A stretch of 64,000 nucleotides of DNA from Streptomyces longispororuber. Its GTDB lineage: Bacteria > Actinomycetota > Actinomycetes > Streptomycetales > Streptomycetaceae. Below are positions 21,566 through 29,859 of this stretch, piece by piece. The stretch lies in contig NZ_BNBT01000003.1 of assembly GCF_014656095.1 (NCBI RefSeq), positions 1 to 64,000 of the forward strand. Reading direction: 5' to 3'. Position 1 is the first letter of the stretch. Each line of letters opens with the position of its first letter. The position numbers and the translations under genes are program-made. A model generated the notes under the pieces. The model worked only from the letters and a program-made list of their open reading frames with translations. It was not told where the DNA came from and searched no databases.

Positions 21566-21605
21566 CGGGGGCGGCCCCGAGCCCAAGAGCTCGGGGCCGC
21601 CCCCG
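21566..21605. terminator. Bidirectional terminator
   Basis: A 17-base arm (CGGGGGCGGCCCCGAGC, 21566-21582) pairs exactly with 21589-21605 around the loop CCAAGA. It serves the convergent YqeY-like and PBP genes. Confidence 0.85.
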
Positions 21606-21634
21606 TAGACGTAACGGAAGCCGTATCAGCGGGG

Positions 21635-23890
21635 TCAGTCGCCCCGGCCGCCGAAGCCGTCCCCGCCGCCGATCACGCCCGGCCACGGGCTGCCGTTGCC
21701 ATCTCCGTTGCCATCTCCGTCGCCGTCGCCGTCGCCGTTGCCGTCGCCGTTGCCGTCGCCCGGCTTGTCGTCGTCCCCGTCGCCGCCCCGGCCGCCGTCA
21801 TGGCCGTCGCCGCCGTCGCGGCCGTCGTCGCCGTCGCCCGGCAGGTGCACCCGCTCGAAGCCCGGTGCGGGCTTGCCCTCCAGGGCGCCGCTCATCGCGT
21901 CGCGCCAGATCGGGCCGGGGACCTCGCCGCCGAAGACGCGGGCGTAGGGGCGGCCGCCGATGGAGATGTCGATCATCTTGCGCTCGTGGGCGGGGTCGCC
22001 GACCCAGACCGCGCCGGACATGTTCGGGGTGTAGCCCGCGAACCAGGCGGCGTACCGGAAGTCCGTCGTACCGGTCTTGCCCGCGCTCGCGCGCGAGCCG
22101 AGGCCCGCCTGGCGGCCGGTGCCGTCCTCGACGACGCCCCGCAGCAGCGTGTTCACCGTGTCGGCGGTCCGCTCCGACATCGCCCGCGAGCACTTCGACT
22201 TCGGCACCGGCAGGGACTTCCCGCCGATCGTCCTGATCGACTCGATGGCGATCGGCGTGCAGTACACACCGCGCGCGGCGAACGTCGCGTACGCGCTCGC
22301 CATCGTCAGCGGCGACACCTCCTGGGTGCCGAGCGCGATCGACGGGGCCTGGTCCATCGGCTTGCCGTCGGCCCGCTCGACGCCCATCTTGCCGGCCAGC
22401 TCCGTGACCGGGCAGATGCCGATGTCGTCGATCATCTGCACGAAGTACGTGTTCACGGACTTCGCGGTGGCCTCCCGCAGGCGGTAGGGGCCGACCTCGG
22501 ACTCGTTCTCGTTGGTGAGCTTCTGCCCGCCGGTGTTCACCCAGGTCTTGCCGTCGCAGGCCGAGATCCGCTCCGGGTACGGCATCTCGTACGGGGCGGA
22601 GTAGCGCTTGCCCGCGGACATGCCGCGCTCCAGGGCGGCGGCCGCCACGATCGGCTTGAAGGTGGAGCCCGGCTGGTAGCCCGCGCCGCCGCCCATCGCG
22701 CGGTCGACGGACAGGTTGATCTCGGTCTCGTTCTTGCCGTAGCCGAAGGGGCGGGACTGGCCCATGCCGAGGATCTTGCCGCTGCCCGGCTCGACGATGG
22801 TCGCGGCGGTGGCCACGTCGTCGGTCTGGTAGACGTGGTCCTTGATCGAGTCCTGTACGGAGCGCTGGGTCTGCGGGTCCAGGGTGGTCCTGATCCTGAG
22901 GCCGCCACGGTTCCAGAGCTTGGCGCGGGCTTCCCTGGTCTTGCCGAAGACCGGGTCGTTGAGGAAGACCTTCTCCACGTACTTGCAGAAGAACCCGGCG
23001 CCCTTCACGGCGGTGATGCAGCCGTTCTTCGGGCGGCTCACGTTCAGCTTGAGCGGGCTGCGCTTCGCGCGGTCGGCCTCGGCCTGCGAGATGTCGCGGG
23101 TCTCGGCCATGCGCTGCAGGACGACGTTGCGCCGCTGCTTGGCCTCCGTGGCGTCGTTCACCGGGTCGTAGCGGCTCGGCGACTGCACGATGCCCGCGAG
23201 GAGCGCGGCCTCCTGCAGCTTCAGGTCCTTGGCGTGCTTGGAGAAGTACCGCTGGGACGCCGCCTCGACGCCGTACGCCTGCTGGCCGAAGTACGTGATG
23301 TTCAGGTAGTTCTTGAGGATCTTCTTCTTGCCGAGCTCCTCCTCGACCTGGATCGCGTACTTCAGCTCGCGGATCTTGCGGCCGAGCGTCTGCTGCGTGG
23401 CCTCGGCGACCTTCGCGGCGTCGTCGCCGGCCTCCTCCACGAAGACGTTCTTCACGTACTGCTGGGTGAGCGTCGAGGCGCCCTGGGAGACGCCGCCGCT
23501 CTGCGCGTTCTGGTTCAGGGCGCGCAGGATGCCCTTGAGGTCGACCGCGCCGTGCTCGTAGAAGCGCGAGTCCTCGATCGCGACGATCGCCTTCTGCATG
23601 TACGGGGAGATGCGGTTCAGCGGGACCACCGTGCGGTCCCGCGAGTAGACCGTGGCGATGGGGCCGCCCGCGGCGTCCAGGATGGTGGTGCGCTGGCTCA
23701 GCGGCGGCTGCTTCAGATTGGCCGGGAGCTCGTCGAAGCCCTCGACCGAACCCTTGGCCGCGAGGCCGATCACCCCCACGGCGGGCAGCGCGATCCCGGC
23801 GAGCACCGCGCCCGCGAGCACGCTGACGCCGAGGAACTTGGCGGCCTGCTGCGCTGGGGAGAGGCCGCCCCCCGATCGCTTGTTTCCCAT
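21635..23890 (-). CDS. Class A penicillin-binding protein
   Basis: A 751-residue bifunctional murein synthase. It has a cytoplasmic start, one membrane anchor (about 21-46), a glycosyltransferase domain with EDSRFYEH (106-113) and GASTLTQQYVKN (138-149), and a transpeptidase domain with the active Ser in STFK (409-412), SVN (478-480) and KTGT (605-608). The tail (about 684-751) is almost pure Gly/Asp in GDGDGD repeats, encoded by GAC/GGC runs, and is probably an extracellular disordered extension that varies between strains. It stands next to wblA as in other Streptomyces (SCO3580 as I recall). A hairpin follows the stop. Confidence 0.93.
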   Translation of the reverse strand: MGNKRSGGGLSPAQQAAKFLGVSVLAGAVLAGIALPAVGVIGLAAKGSVEGFDELPANLKQPPLSQRTTILDAAGGPIATVYSRDRTVVPLNRISPYMQKAIVAIEDSRFYEHGAVDLKGILRALNQNAQSGGVSQGASTLTQQYVKNVFVEEAGDDAAKVAEATQQTLGRKIRELKYAIQVEEELGKKKILKNYLNITYFGQQAYGVEAASQRYFSKHAKDLKLQEAALLAGIVQSPSRYDPVNDATEAKQRRNVVLQRMAETRDISQAEADRAKRSPLKLNVSRPKNGCITAVKGAGFFCKYVEKVFLNDPVFGKTREARAKLWNRGGLRIRTTLDPQTQRSVQDSIKDHVYQTDDVATAATIVEPGSGKILGMGQSRPFGYGKNETEINLSVDRAMGGGAGYQPGSTFKPIVAAAALERGMSAGKRYSAPYEMPYPERISACDGKTWVNTGGQKLTNENESEVGPYRLREATAKSVNTYFVQMIDDIGICPVTELAGKMGVERADGKPMDQAPSIALGTQEVSPLTMASAYATFAARGVYCTPIAIESIRTIGGKSLPVPKSKCSRAMSERTADTVNTLLRGVVEDGTGRQAGLGSRASAGKTGTTDFRYAAWFAGYTPNMSGAVWVGDPAHERKMIDISIGGRPYARVFGGEVPGPIWRDAMSGALEGKPAPGFERVHLPGDGDDGRDGGDGHDGGRGGDGDDDKPGDGNGDGNGDGDGDGDGNGDGNGSPWPGVIGGGDGFGGRGD

Positions 23891-24014
23891 GGGTGCAGCC
23901 TAATCCGTAGATAAGGGCGTTCCGAGGGAGCAAGTGGATCTCGGGATGTTCGAGTGCCGGATCGTGACATCCGGGGAGGGGCGGGGGGCGGGGCTGGTGG
24001 GGCCGGGCCGCTGC

Positions 24015-24126
24015 CGCTGCCGTGGCCGTGTCTCGCGTACGCCACTGCCGTGGTCGCGTCCCGCGTACACCGCTGCCGTGGTCACTTCTCGCGTACGCCG
24101 CTGCCGTGGCCGCGACTCGCGTACGC
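24015..24126. repeat. Four tandem 28-base repeats upstream of wblA
   Basis: The units at 24015-24042, 24043-24070, 24071-24098 and 24099-24126 each read CGCTGCCGTGG then a variable middle and TCGCGTACGC at the end, with a few substitutions. They lie in the 938-base non-coding stretch between the divergent PBP and wblA genes. The rest of that stretch shows no supported gene. Confidence 0.8.
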
Positions 24127-24144
24127 CCGCGGGTCTCGCCCACG

Positions 24145-24219
24145 CCCGCCGGTCCCAGGTGCACCCGCCGGTCCCGCGTGCGCCCGCGGTCCCAGGTGCG
24201 CCCGCCGGTCCCGCCTGCG
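24145..24219. repeat. Four tandem 18-19-base repeats upstream of wblA
   Basis: The units at 24145-24163, 24164-24182, 24183-24200 and 24201-24219 share CCCGC(C)GGTCCC then AGGTGC or GCGTGC. They follow the 28-base array with an 18-base gap. Confidence 0.75.
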
Positions 24220-24828
24220 CCCGCGGGCTGCGAAAGCGGCCGCTGCCCGAAGAACACCTCCGCGGGCCGTCTTGACGGCAGGGCGACGGGCGGTGCCTAC
24301 GTATCGATTCGCCGGACAGGCGGAGATGCATTGGCCTAAGCTGCTCTCAACTGTCACGGCAGTATGGCTCCGTACCCTTTCCTACGTCGTTCCCTCGCTG
24401 TTCGTTCAGCTTCGTGCGGCTCCTCCGGAAGCCCGCATGGTCCGGCCGGGCCGGCGGGGGGTCGGTCCCGGGAGCGGGTGTGGTCCGGCCGGGGGGTGGT
24501 GCGCGGTTCGTCCGTGCGTCGTCCCTGGCGGCCTTTGGCGCATCCGTGTCGGGTCTCTGGCGGATCCGTGACCGAATCCGCCCCAACCGGCGCGTGTGTC
24601 CGCCGCGCCGCAGCTCAACTGCCCGCATTTGCCGGGTAGGTCGTGCATGTCGCCAGCTCACTCCGTCGGGTGATCTGCCGCTTACGCATAGTCCGTTCGG
24701 GCCATCCAAGATTGGGCCCGAAGGGGGTGTTGCGCTGTGCCCACCTTCCGTAACGTCCTCAACTGGCGGCGGTGAATATGCCGCTGCCGCCGTGGGGGAG
24801 CCTCGATTCGGGAGAGGACGGCGCCGGT

Positions 24829-25173
24829 ATGGGCTGGGTAACCGACTGGAGTGCGCAGGCCGCCTGCCGCACTACCGATCCGGACGAACTGTTCGTACAA
24901 GGAGCAGCGCAGAACAGGGCCAAGGCGGTGTGCACCGGCTGCCCGGTGCGGACCGAGTGCCTGGCCGACGCGCTGGACAACCGCGTCGAGTTCGGCGTGT
25001 GGGGTGGCATGACGGAGCGGGAGCGGCGCGCACTGCTGCGCAGGCGCCCCACGGTCACCTCATGGCGCAGGCTCCTTGAGACCGCGCGCTCCGAGTACGA
25101 GCGTGGCGCGGGCCTGCTGCCCGTGGACTTGGACAACGAGGAGACGTACGAGAGCTACGCCGCCGTGGGCTGA
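24829..25173 (+). CDS. wblA: WblA, WhiB-like iron-sulfur regulator
   Basis: A 114-residue WhiB-family protein. The four cluster Cys are Cys13, Cys35, Cys38 and Cys44 (AAC then KAVCTGCPVRTEC), followed by FGVWGGMTERERR, the family's turn motif, and a basic stretch (ALLRRRPTVTSWRR). The sequence and the neighbourhood (PBP on one side, two ArsA-like ATPases on the other) identify WblA, a global regulator that promotes sporulation and generally lowers antibiotic production in Streptomyces. ATG 24829 gives the usual N-terminus MGWVTDW, with GGAGAGG 11 bases upstream. An in-frame ATG at 24778 would add 17 residues. It binds a [4Fe-4S] cluster sensitive to oxygen and NO in related proteins. Confidence 0.95.
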   Translation: MGWVTDWSAQAACRTTDPDELFVQGAAQNRAKAVCTGCPVRTECLADALDNRVEFGVWGGMTERERRALLRRRPTVTSWRRLLETARSEYERGAGLLPVDLDNEETYESYAAVG

Positions 25174-25331
25174 CCCCACGTCAAAGCTTCAGCAGTACGG
25201 GCTGACCGCCTGACCGCCTGACCGGTTCAGCGGGCCACCGGCTCTCCGGGGTGCCGCCGCGCTCACGGGCGGCCCCGGAGCCGGGTCACGGGCGGCCCCC
25301 GGAAGCCGGGTCGGGCCGCCCCGGCACCCCG

Positions 25332-25377
25332 GCGGGTCGCGGGCTCCCACCGTGGCGGGTCACGGGCTCCCACCGTG
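25332..25377. repeat. Two tandem 23-base repeats after wblA
   Basis: GCGGGTCGCGGGCTCCCACC and the next three bases (GTG) at 25332-25354 repeat with one change at 25355-25377. A looser pair built on CGGGCGGCCCCGG and GCCGGGTC precedes them (25264-25312). They occupy the 335-base gap between the convergent wblA and ArsA genes. No coding sequence is supported there. Confidence 0.65.
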
Positions 25378-25508
25378 CGCCATCGGTACGCCGCACAGTG
25401 CAGCGCTTCGTCCGGCGGGCATGCCGGGCACCGCTGCGGCCCGCCGGCCCGGTGGTGCCGCACGCGGCCGTACCGGGCGCCCGTTTCCGGTGGCCGGGTG
25501 CCCCGGGT

Positions 25509-26873
25509 TCAGCGGGCCGGGTCGCCGGTGGCCGCCGCGAGCTGGTCGCCGATGGCGCGCAGGCCCGCGAGGTCGTGGACGTCTCCCGGCAGCGCGGCCA
25601 CCTCGGCCACCGCCACCTCGGGGTGCAGCGCGGTGAAGCGGTCGCGCGTGTGCCGCTCGCGGGCGATCAGGCGCATCCGCTCCGCGTGCAGCCGCAGCAG
25701 GCCCGCGGTCAGCCGCTCGACGGACGAATCCGCGGGCGGCTCCGCGGGCGGGGCTATGGACGTGTCCGGTTCCGGTACGGGCGCGGGCTCGGTTCCTTCG
25801 GACGGGGTGCCGGTGGACGGTGAACCACCGGGCGTCCCGGGGGAGTCGGGAGCCTGCGTGGCGGGAGCCCCGGAGGAGGGAGCCTCGAAGGAGCTACGCA
25901 CTCCAATCTTCCCGCCCTCCTGATCCACAATGCGGCGCTCCTCAAGATTTTCCGCCGCCGCGAGCGCCCGCTCGGCGGACAGCTCCGCCGCCCCGCTGCC
26001 GTGCACCCGGTTCAGTACGAGGCCGGCGAGCGGCATGGCGTCCGCGGCGAGCCGCTCCACGAAGTACGCCGCCTCCCGCAGCGCGTCCCGCTCCGGCGAC
26101 GCCACCACCAGGAACGCCGTGCCCGGTGCCTGGAGCAGCCGGTAGGTGGCGTCGGCCCGCTTGCGGAAGCCGCCGAACATCGTGTCCATGGCCGCCACGA
26201 ACGTCTGCACGTCCCGCAGGAGCTGCCCGCCGAGCAGCTTGCCGAGGGCGCCCGTCATCATCGACATGCCGACGTTCAGGAACTTCATCCCGGCCCGGCC
26301 GCCCACCTTCGCCGGGGCCATGAGCAGCCGGATCAGCTTGCCGTCCAGGAACGACCCGAGCCGCTTGGGCGCGTCCAGGAAGTCCAGCGCCGAACGCGAG
26401 GGCGGCGTGTCGACGACGATCAGGTCCCACTCGTCCCGGGCCCGCAACTGCCCGAGCTTCTCCATCGCCATGTACTCCTGCGTGCCCGCGAAGCCCGCCG
26501 AGAGCGACTGGTAGAAGGGGTTGGTCAGGATCGCCTTCGCGCGCTCCCGGTCCGCGTGCGCCTCGACGATCTCGTCGAAGGTGCGCTTCATGTCGAGCAT
26601 CATGGCGCACAGCTCGCCCTCGCCCTTGATGCCCTCCACCCGCCGCGGCACGTTGTCCAGCGAGTCGATGCCCATGGACTGCGCGAGGCGGCGCGCCGGG
26701 TCGATGGTCAACACCACGACGGACCGCCCCCGTTCGGCGGCGCGCAGGCCGAGCGCGGCGGCCGTGGTGGTCTTGCCCACGCCGCCCGAGCCGCAGCACA
26801 CCACGATGCGCGTCGAGCGGTCGTCGAGCAGGGCGTCGACGTCGAGCGGGTCACGTGCCGGGTCGAGGCTCAT
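25509..26873 (-). CDS. ArsA/GET3-family ATPase, second of a pair
   Basis: A 454-residue protein. The P-loop is GSGGVGKTT (29-37), followed by TIDPARRLAQ (signature Asp in DPA) and VVDTPPSRSALDFLDAP (switch II). About 80 residues near 330-410 are a Pro/Ser/Thr/Gly-rich disordered insert, after which the helical end resumes. Arsenite or tail-anchor function is doubtful because there is no ars operon, and in other Streptomyces this pair simply sits beside wblA. The upstream paralogue ends 37 bases before this start, so both are likely one transcription unit. Confidence 0.88.
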   Translation of the reverse strand: MSLDPARDPLDVDALLDDRSTRIVVCCGSGGVGKTTTAAALGLRAAERGRSVVVLTIDPARRLAQSMGIDSLDNVPRRVEGIKGEGELCAMMLDMKRTFDEIVEAHADRERAKAILTNPFYQSLSAGFAGTQEYMAMEKLGQLRARDEWDLIVVDTPPSRSALDFLDAPKRLGSFLDGKLIRLLMAPAKVGGRAGMKFLNVGMSMMTGALGKLLGGQLLRDVQTFVAAMDTMFGGFRKRADATYRLLQAPGTAFLVVASPERDALREAAYFVERLAADAMPLAGLVLNRVHGSGAAELSAERALAAAENLEERRIVDQEGGKIGVRSSFEAPSSGAPATQAPDSPGTPGGSPSTGTPSEGTEPAPVPEPDTSIAPPAEPPADSSVERLTAGLLRLHAERMRLIARERHTRDRFTALHPEVAVAEVAALPGDVHDLAGLRAIGDQLAAATGDPAR

Positions 26874-26910
26874 GAGTTCCTAGGCTTCCGGGTGTCGGGG
26901 GGTTCCGCGG

Positions 26911-27885
26911 TCACGAGACCCCCTGCTGCCGCAGCTCCGCGGCGAGCTCGTACAGGCCCGCCAGGTCCACTCCCTCGCTCAGCAGCGGGAGTTCGTGCAG
27001 GGGCAGGTCCAGATCGGCGAGGAGCGAGCGCTGGGAGGCCTCCAGGGCGTGCCGCTCGGCGTACTCGGCGGCCTGGTCCAGGAGCGGGTCGACGAGGCGG
27101 GCGGCGGCCCCGCGGGAGCCGCCGAGGCCCGCGGCCGACAGGGACGCGGCGATGGCGGTGCGCGGCGCGCCCCCCAGGCCCAGGTCGAGGGCGGCCTCGT
27201 CGAGCAGCGCCGGGCGCACCATGTTCACGATCACGCGGCCCACCGGCAGTCCGGCGGCGCGCAGCTCGGCGATGCCGTCGGTGGTCTCCTGGACGGGCAT
27301 CTCCTCCAGGAGGGTCACCAAGTGCACCTGGGTCTCGGGGGACTTGAGGACGCGCATCACGGCCTGCGCCTGGTTGTGTATCGGGCCGATCTTGGCGAGC
27401 CCCGCGACCTCGTCGTTCACGTTCAGGAACCGCGTGACGCGGCCCGTGGGCGGCGCGTCCATGATCACGCAGTCGTACGCGAACCGCCCGCTCCGGTCCT
27501 TGCGGCGTACGGCCTCGCAGGCCTTGCCGGTGAGCAGGACGTCCCGCAGGCCCGGCGCGATCGTGGTCGCGAAGTCGACGGCGCCGAGCTTCTTCAGGGC
27601 GCGGCCGGCGCCGCCGAGCTTGTAGAACATCTGGAGGTAGTCGAGGAGTGCCAGTTCGGCGTCGATGGCCAGGGCGTACACCTCCCCGCCGCCCGGGGCC
27701 ACGGCGATCTTCCGCTCCTCGTACGGAAGCGCCTCCGTCTCGAAGAGTTGTGCGATGCCCTGTCTGCCCTCGACCTCCACGAGGAGGGTGCGCTTTCCCT
27801 CGGTCGCGAGGGCGAGCGCGAGGGCCGCGGCGACCGTGGTCTTGCCGGTACCGCCCTTGCCGCTGACGACCTGGAGCCTGCTCAC
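26911..27885 (-). CDS. ArsA/GET3-family ATPase, first of a pair
   Basis: A 324-residue protein with P-loop SGKGGTGKTTVAA (8-20), VEVEGRQGIAQ in place of the usual DPA segment, and VIMDAPPTGRVTRFLNV as switch II. It lacks the classical substrate Cys. GTG 27883-27885 has a TAGGCT hexamer 7 bases upstream and no Shine-Dalgarno site, which suggests a leaderless mRNA. It is divergent from the DUF4177 gene (82 bases apart). In Streptomyces this two-gene unit is a constant neighbour of wblA, so a shared role in development is possible but not shown here. Confidence 0.88.
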   Translation of the reverse strand: MSRLQVVSGKGGTGKTTVAAALALALATEGKRTLLVEVEGRQGIAQLFETEALPYEERKIAVAPGGGEVYALAIDAELALLDYLQMFYKLGGAGRALKKLGAVDFATTIAPGLRDVLLTGKACEAVRRKDRSGRFAYDCVIMDAPPTGRVTRFLNVNDEVAGLAKIGPIHNQAQAVMRVLKSPETQVHLVTLLEEMPVQETTDGIAELRAAGLPVGRVIVNMVRPALLDEAALDLGLGGAPRTAIAASLSAAGLGGSRGAAARLVDPLLDQAAEYAERHALEASQRSLLADLDLPLHELPLLSEGVDLAGLYELAAELRQQGVS

Positions 27886-27967
27886 GTCTTCGAGCCTAAC
27901 CAGTCCGCCCGCGGGCTACGCATGAGGCTGTCCGTAGGGGGCCGGTCCCAGGCATTACAGTCGCCGT

Positions 27968-28129
27968 ATGACCAAGTGGGAATACGCAACGGTGCCGCTG
28001 CTCGTCCATGCCACGAAGCAGATCCTGGACACCTGGGGAGAGGACGGCTGGGAGCTCGTCCAGGTCGTCCCGGGCCCGAACAACCCCGAGCAGCTCGTGG
28101 CCTACCTGAAGCGCGAGAAGCAGGCATGA
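27968..28129 (+). CDS. DUF4177-like small protein
   Basis: A 53-residue protein. The sequence TKWEYATVPLL, ILDTWGEDGWELVQVVPGP and VAYLKRE has the WEY...GEDGWELV...YFKR pattern of the DUF4177 fold. It is too short to be found by a 60-codon cut-off. TACAGT (27956-27961) lies 6 bases before ATG 27968, so the transcript is probably leaderless. Its stop overlaps the start of the RidA-like gene by four bases (ATGA), so the two are coupled. Function unknown. Confidence 0.85.
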   Translation: MTKWEYATVPLLVHATKQILDTWGEDGWELVQVVPGPNNPEQLVAYLKREKQA

Positions 28130-28590
28130 GCGCTGTCGAGGCGAAGCTGGCGGAGCTCGGGCACACGCTGCCCGAGGTCGTCCCGCCGCTCGCGGCGTAC
28201 CAGCCCGCCGTGCGGTCCGGCGTGTACGTGTACACGGCCGGCCAGCTCCCCATGGTGGACGGCAAGCTGCCCGTCACCGGCAAGGTGGGCGGGGAGGTCA
28301 CGCCCGAGGAGGCCAAGGACCTGGCCCGGCTGTGCGCGCTCAACGCCCTCGCGGCCGTGAAGTCCGTCGCGGGCGACCTGGACCGGATCGTGCGCGTGGT
28401 GAAAGTGACCGGTTTCGTCGCCTCCGCGCCCGACTTCACGGGCCAGCCCGCCGTCCTCAACGGCGCCAGCGAGCTGCTGGGCGCTGCGCTGGGCGACGCG
28501 GGGGTGCATGCGCGGAGCGCGGTGGGGGTGGCGGTGCTGCCGCTGGACGCGCCGGTGGAGGTCGAGATCCAGGTCGAACTGGAGGCGTAG
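28126..28590 (+). CDS. RidA/YjgF-family protein
   Basis: A 154-residue protein of the RidA family: VYVYTAGQLPMVDGKLPVTG near 30-50, LCALNALAAVKSV, RIVRVVKVTGFVASAPDF, and a C-terminal VAVLPLDAPVEVEIQVEL. The catalytic Arg of true RidA enamine deaminases (in the C-terminal NAPCPVRA-type motif) is not obvious, so this is more likely one of the divergent (Rid-like) subgroups. It is co-translated with the DUF4177 gene. Confidence 0.88.
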   Translation: MSAVEAKLAELGHTLPEVVPPLAAYQPAVRSGVYVYTAGQLPMVDGKLPVTGKVGGEVTPEEAKDLARLCALNALAAVKSVAGDLDRIVRVVKVTGFVASAPDFTGQPAVLNGASELLGAALGDAGVHARSAVGVAVLPLDAPVEVEIQVELEA

Positions 28591-28652
28591 CCCTGGCGGG
28601 CGGCCGGGGCGGGGGTGAGGCCTGCTGCCGCCGGGCCGGGGCCTTTCTCCCA

Positions 28653-28800
28653 CCCGCCCACCCGTGCTGCCCGGCTCTGCCCGCCCGGCCCGGGCGCGGA
28701 GCGCTTTCCCGCCGTTGCCTGGCGGGGCCGTTTCCCGCCCGCCCACCCGTGCTGCCCGGCTCTGCCTGCCCGGCCCCGACGCGGAGCGCTTTCCCGCCGT
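28653..28800. repeat. Duplicated 63-base intergenic repeat
   Basis: The 63-base unit at 28653-28715 recurs at 28738-28800 with a few substitutions; both begin CCCGCCCACCCGTGCTGCCC and end GGAGCGCTTTCCCGCCGT. They fill most of the 352-base gap before the Nudix gene. No gene is supported in this gap. Confidence 0.8.
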
Positions 28801-28942
28801 CGTCAGCTTCCCGCTGTGGGCAATCGTCCCGCTGGGCGGGACGGGTGGGCACAGCGCCCAGGTGCCGAGCAACCGTTCGGCCAGCCCCCGGCCGGCCCAG
28901 GTGGCTCTCGAACATCCGCTCCACACCAGATAGCCTCCGCCC

Positions 28943-29809
28943 ATGGCGAATGGGCAGTGGTACCCCCCGGAATGGCCCGACCGCGTCCGCGCACTCGCGA
29001 GCGGCGAGCTCACCCCGGCACCGCCACGCCCCGCCGCCACGGTGCTGCTCCTGCGGGACACCCCGCGCGGGCCGGAGGTCCACATGCTGCGGCGGCGTAC
29101 GTCGATGCCGTTCGCGGCGGGCGCGTACGCCTACCCGGGTGGTGGCGTCGACCCCCGCGACCACGAGCGCGCCGTCCGCTGGACGGGCCCCTCCCGTGCC
29201 GCCTGGGCCGCCCGCCTCGGCCTCGACGAGTCCGCCGCCCAGGCCACCGTCTGCGCGGCCGTCCGCGAGACGTACGAGGAAGCGGGCGTCCTGCTCGCGG
29301 GCCCCACCCCGGACACCGTCGTCGGCGACACCACGGGCGACGACTGGGAGGCGGACCGCGAGGCCCTGGTGGCCCGCGACCTGTCCTTCGCCGAGTTCCT
29401 CGACCGGCGCGGCCTCGTGCTGCGCAGCGACCTCCTGGGGGCGTGGGCCCGCTGGATCACTCCGGAGTTCGAGCCCCGGCGCTACGACACCTTCTTCTTC
29501 GTGGCCGCGCTCCCCGAGGGCCAGCGCACCCGCAACGCCTCCACGGAGGCGGACCGCACGGTGTGGATCAGCCCCGATGCGGCGGCCGACGGCTACGACC
29601 GCGGCGAGCTCGTCATGATGCCGCCCACCATCGCGACCCTGCGCCAGCTCGGCCCGTACCGGACCGCCGCCGACGCCGTGGCCGCCGCCTCCGGGCGCGA
29701 CCTCACGCCGATCCTGGCCCGGGCCCGGATCGAGGACGGCGAGCTGGTGCTGACCTGGCCCGGCCACGACGAGTTCACCAAGCACATCCCCTCCGGCGGC
29801 GCGGCGTGA
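28943..29809 (+). CDS. Nudix hydrolase, NUDT19/RPP-like long form
   Basis: A 288-residue protein. The Nudix core is split: YAYPGGGVDPRDHE near residue 65 supplies the Gly, and AAVRETYEEAGVLL near residue 107 supplies REx2EExG, with a 35-residue insert between them, as in the NUDT19/RP2 family that acts on CoA and related diphosphates. TAGCCT lies 6 bases before ATG 28943, so a leaderless mRNA is possible. The next gene (MBL) follows at once. Confidence 0.85.
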   Translation: MANGQWYPPEWPDRVRALASGELTPAPPRPAATVLLLRDTPRGPEVHMLRRRTSMPFAAGAYAYPGGGVDPRDHERAVRWTGPSRAAWAARLGLDESAAQATVCAAVRETYEEAGVLLAGPTPDTVVGDTTGDDWEADREALVARDLSFAEFLDRRGLVLRSDLLGAWARWITPEFEPRRYDTFFFVAALPEGQRTRNASTEADRTVWISPDAAADGYDRGELVMMPPTIATLRQLGPYRTAADAVAAASGRDLTPILARARIEDGELVLTWPGHDEFTKHIPSGGAA

Positions 29810-29859
29810 GCGACCCGCGCGCGTCCGCCGCCCCCCAGCCCGACGGGAGCCACCCCCGC

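Noticed and set aside
21800..23914. Long plus-strand frame opposite the penicillin-binding protein
   Set aside because: It is the antisense shadow of a high-GC gene, Arg/Ala/Gly/Leu-biased and without a ribosome site; the minus-strand gene has all family motifs.
24015..24219. CRISPR or coding repeat near wblA
   Set aside because: The units are contiguous tandem repeats without spacers and with no open frame of protein-like composition.
25509..27885. Arsenic resistance locus
   Set aside because: The two ArsA-type ATPases lack the substrate Cys and no ArsB, ArsC or ArsR gene is near.
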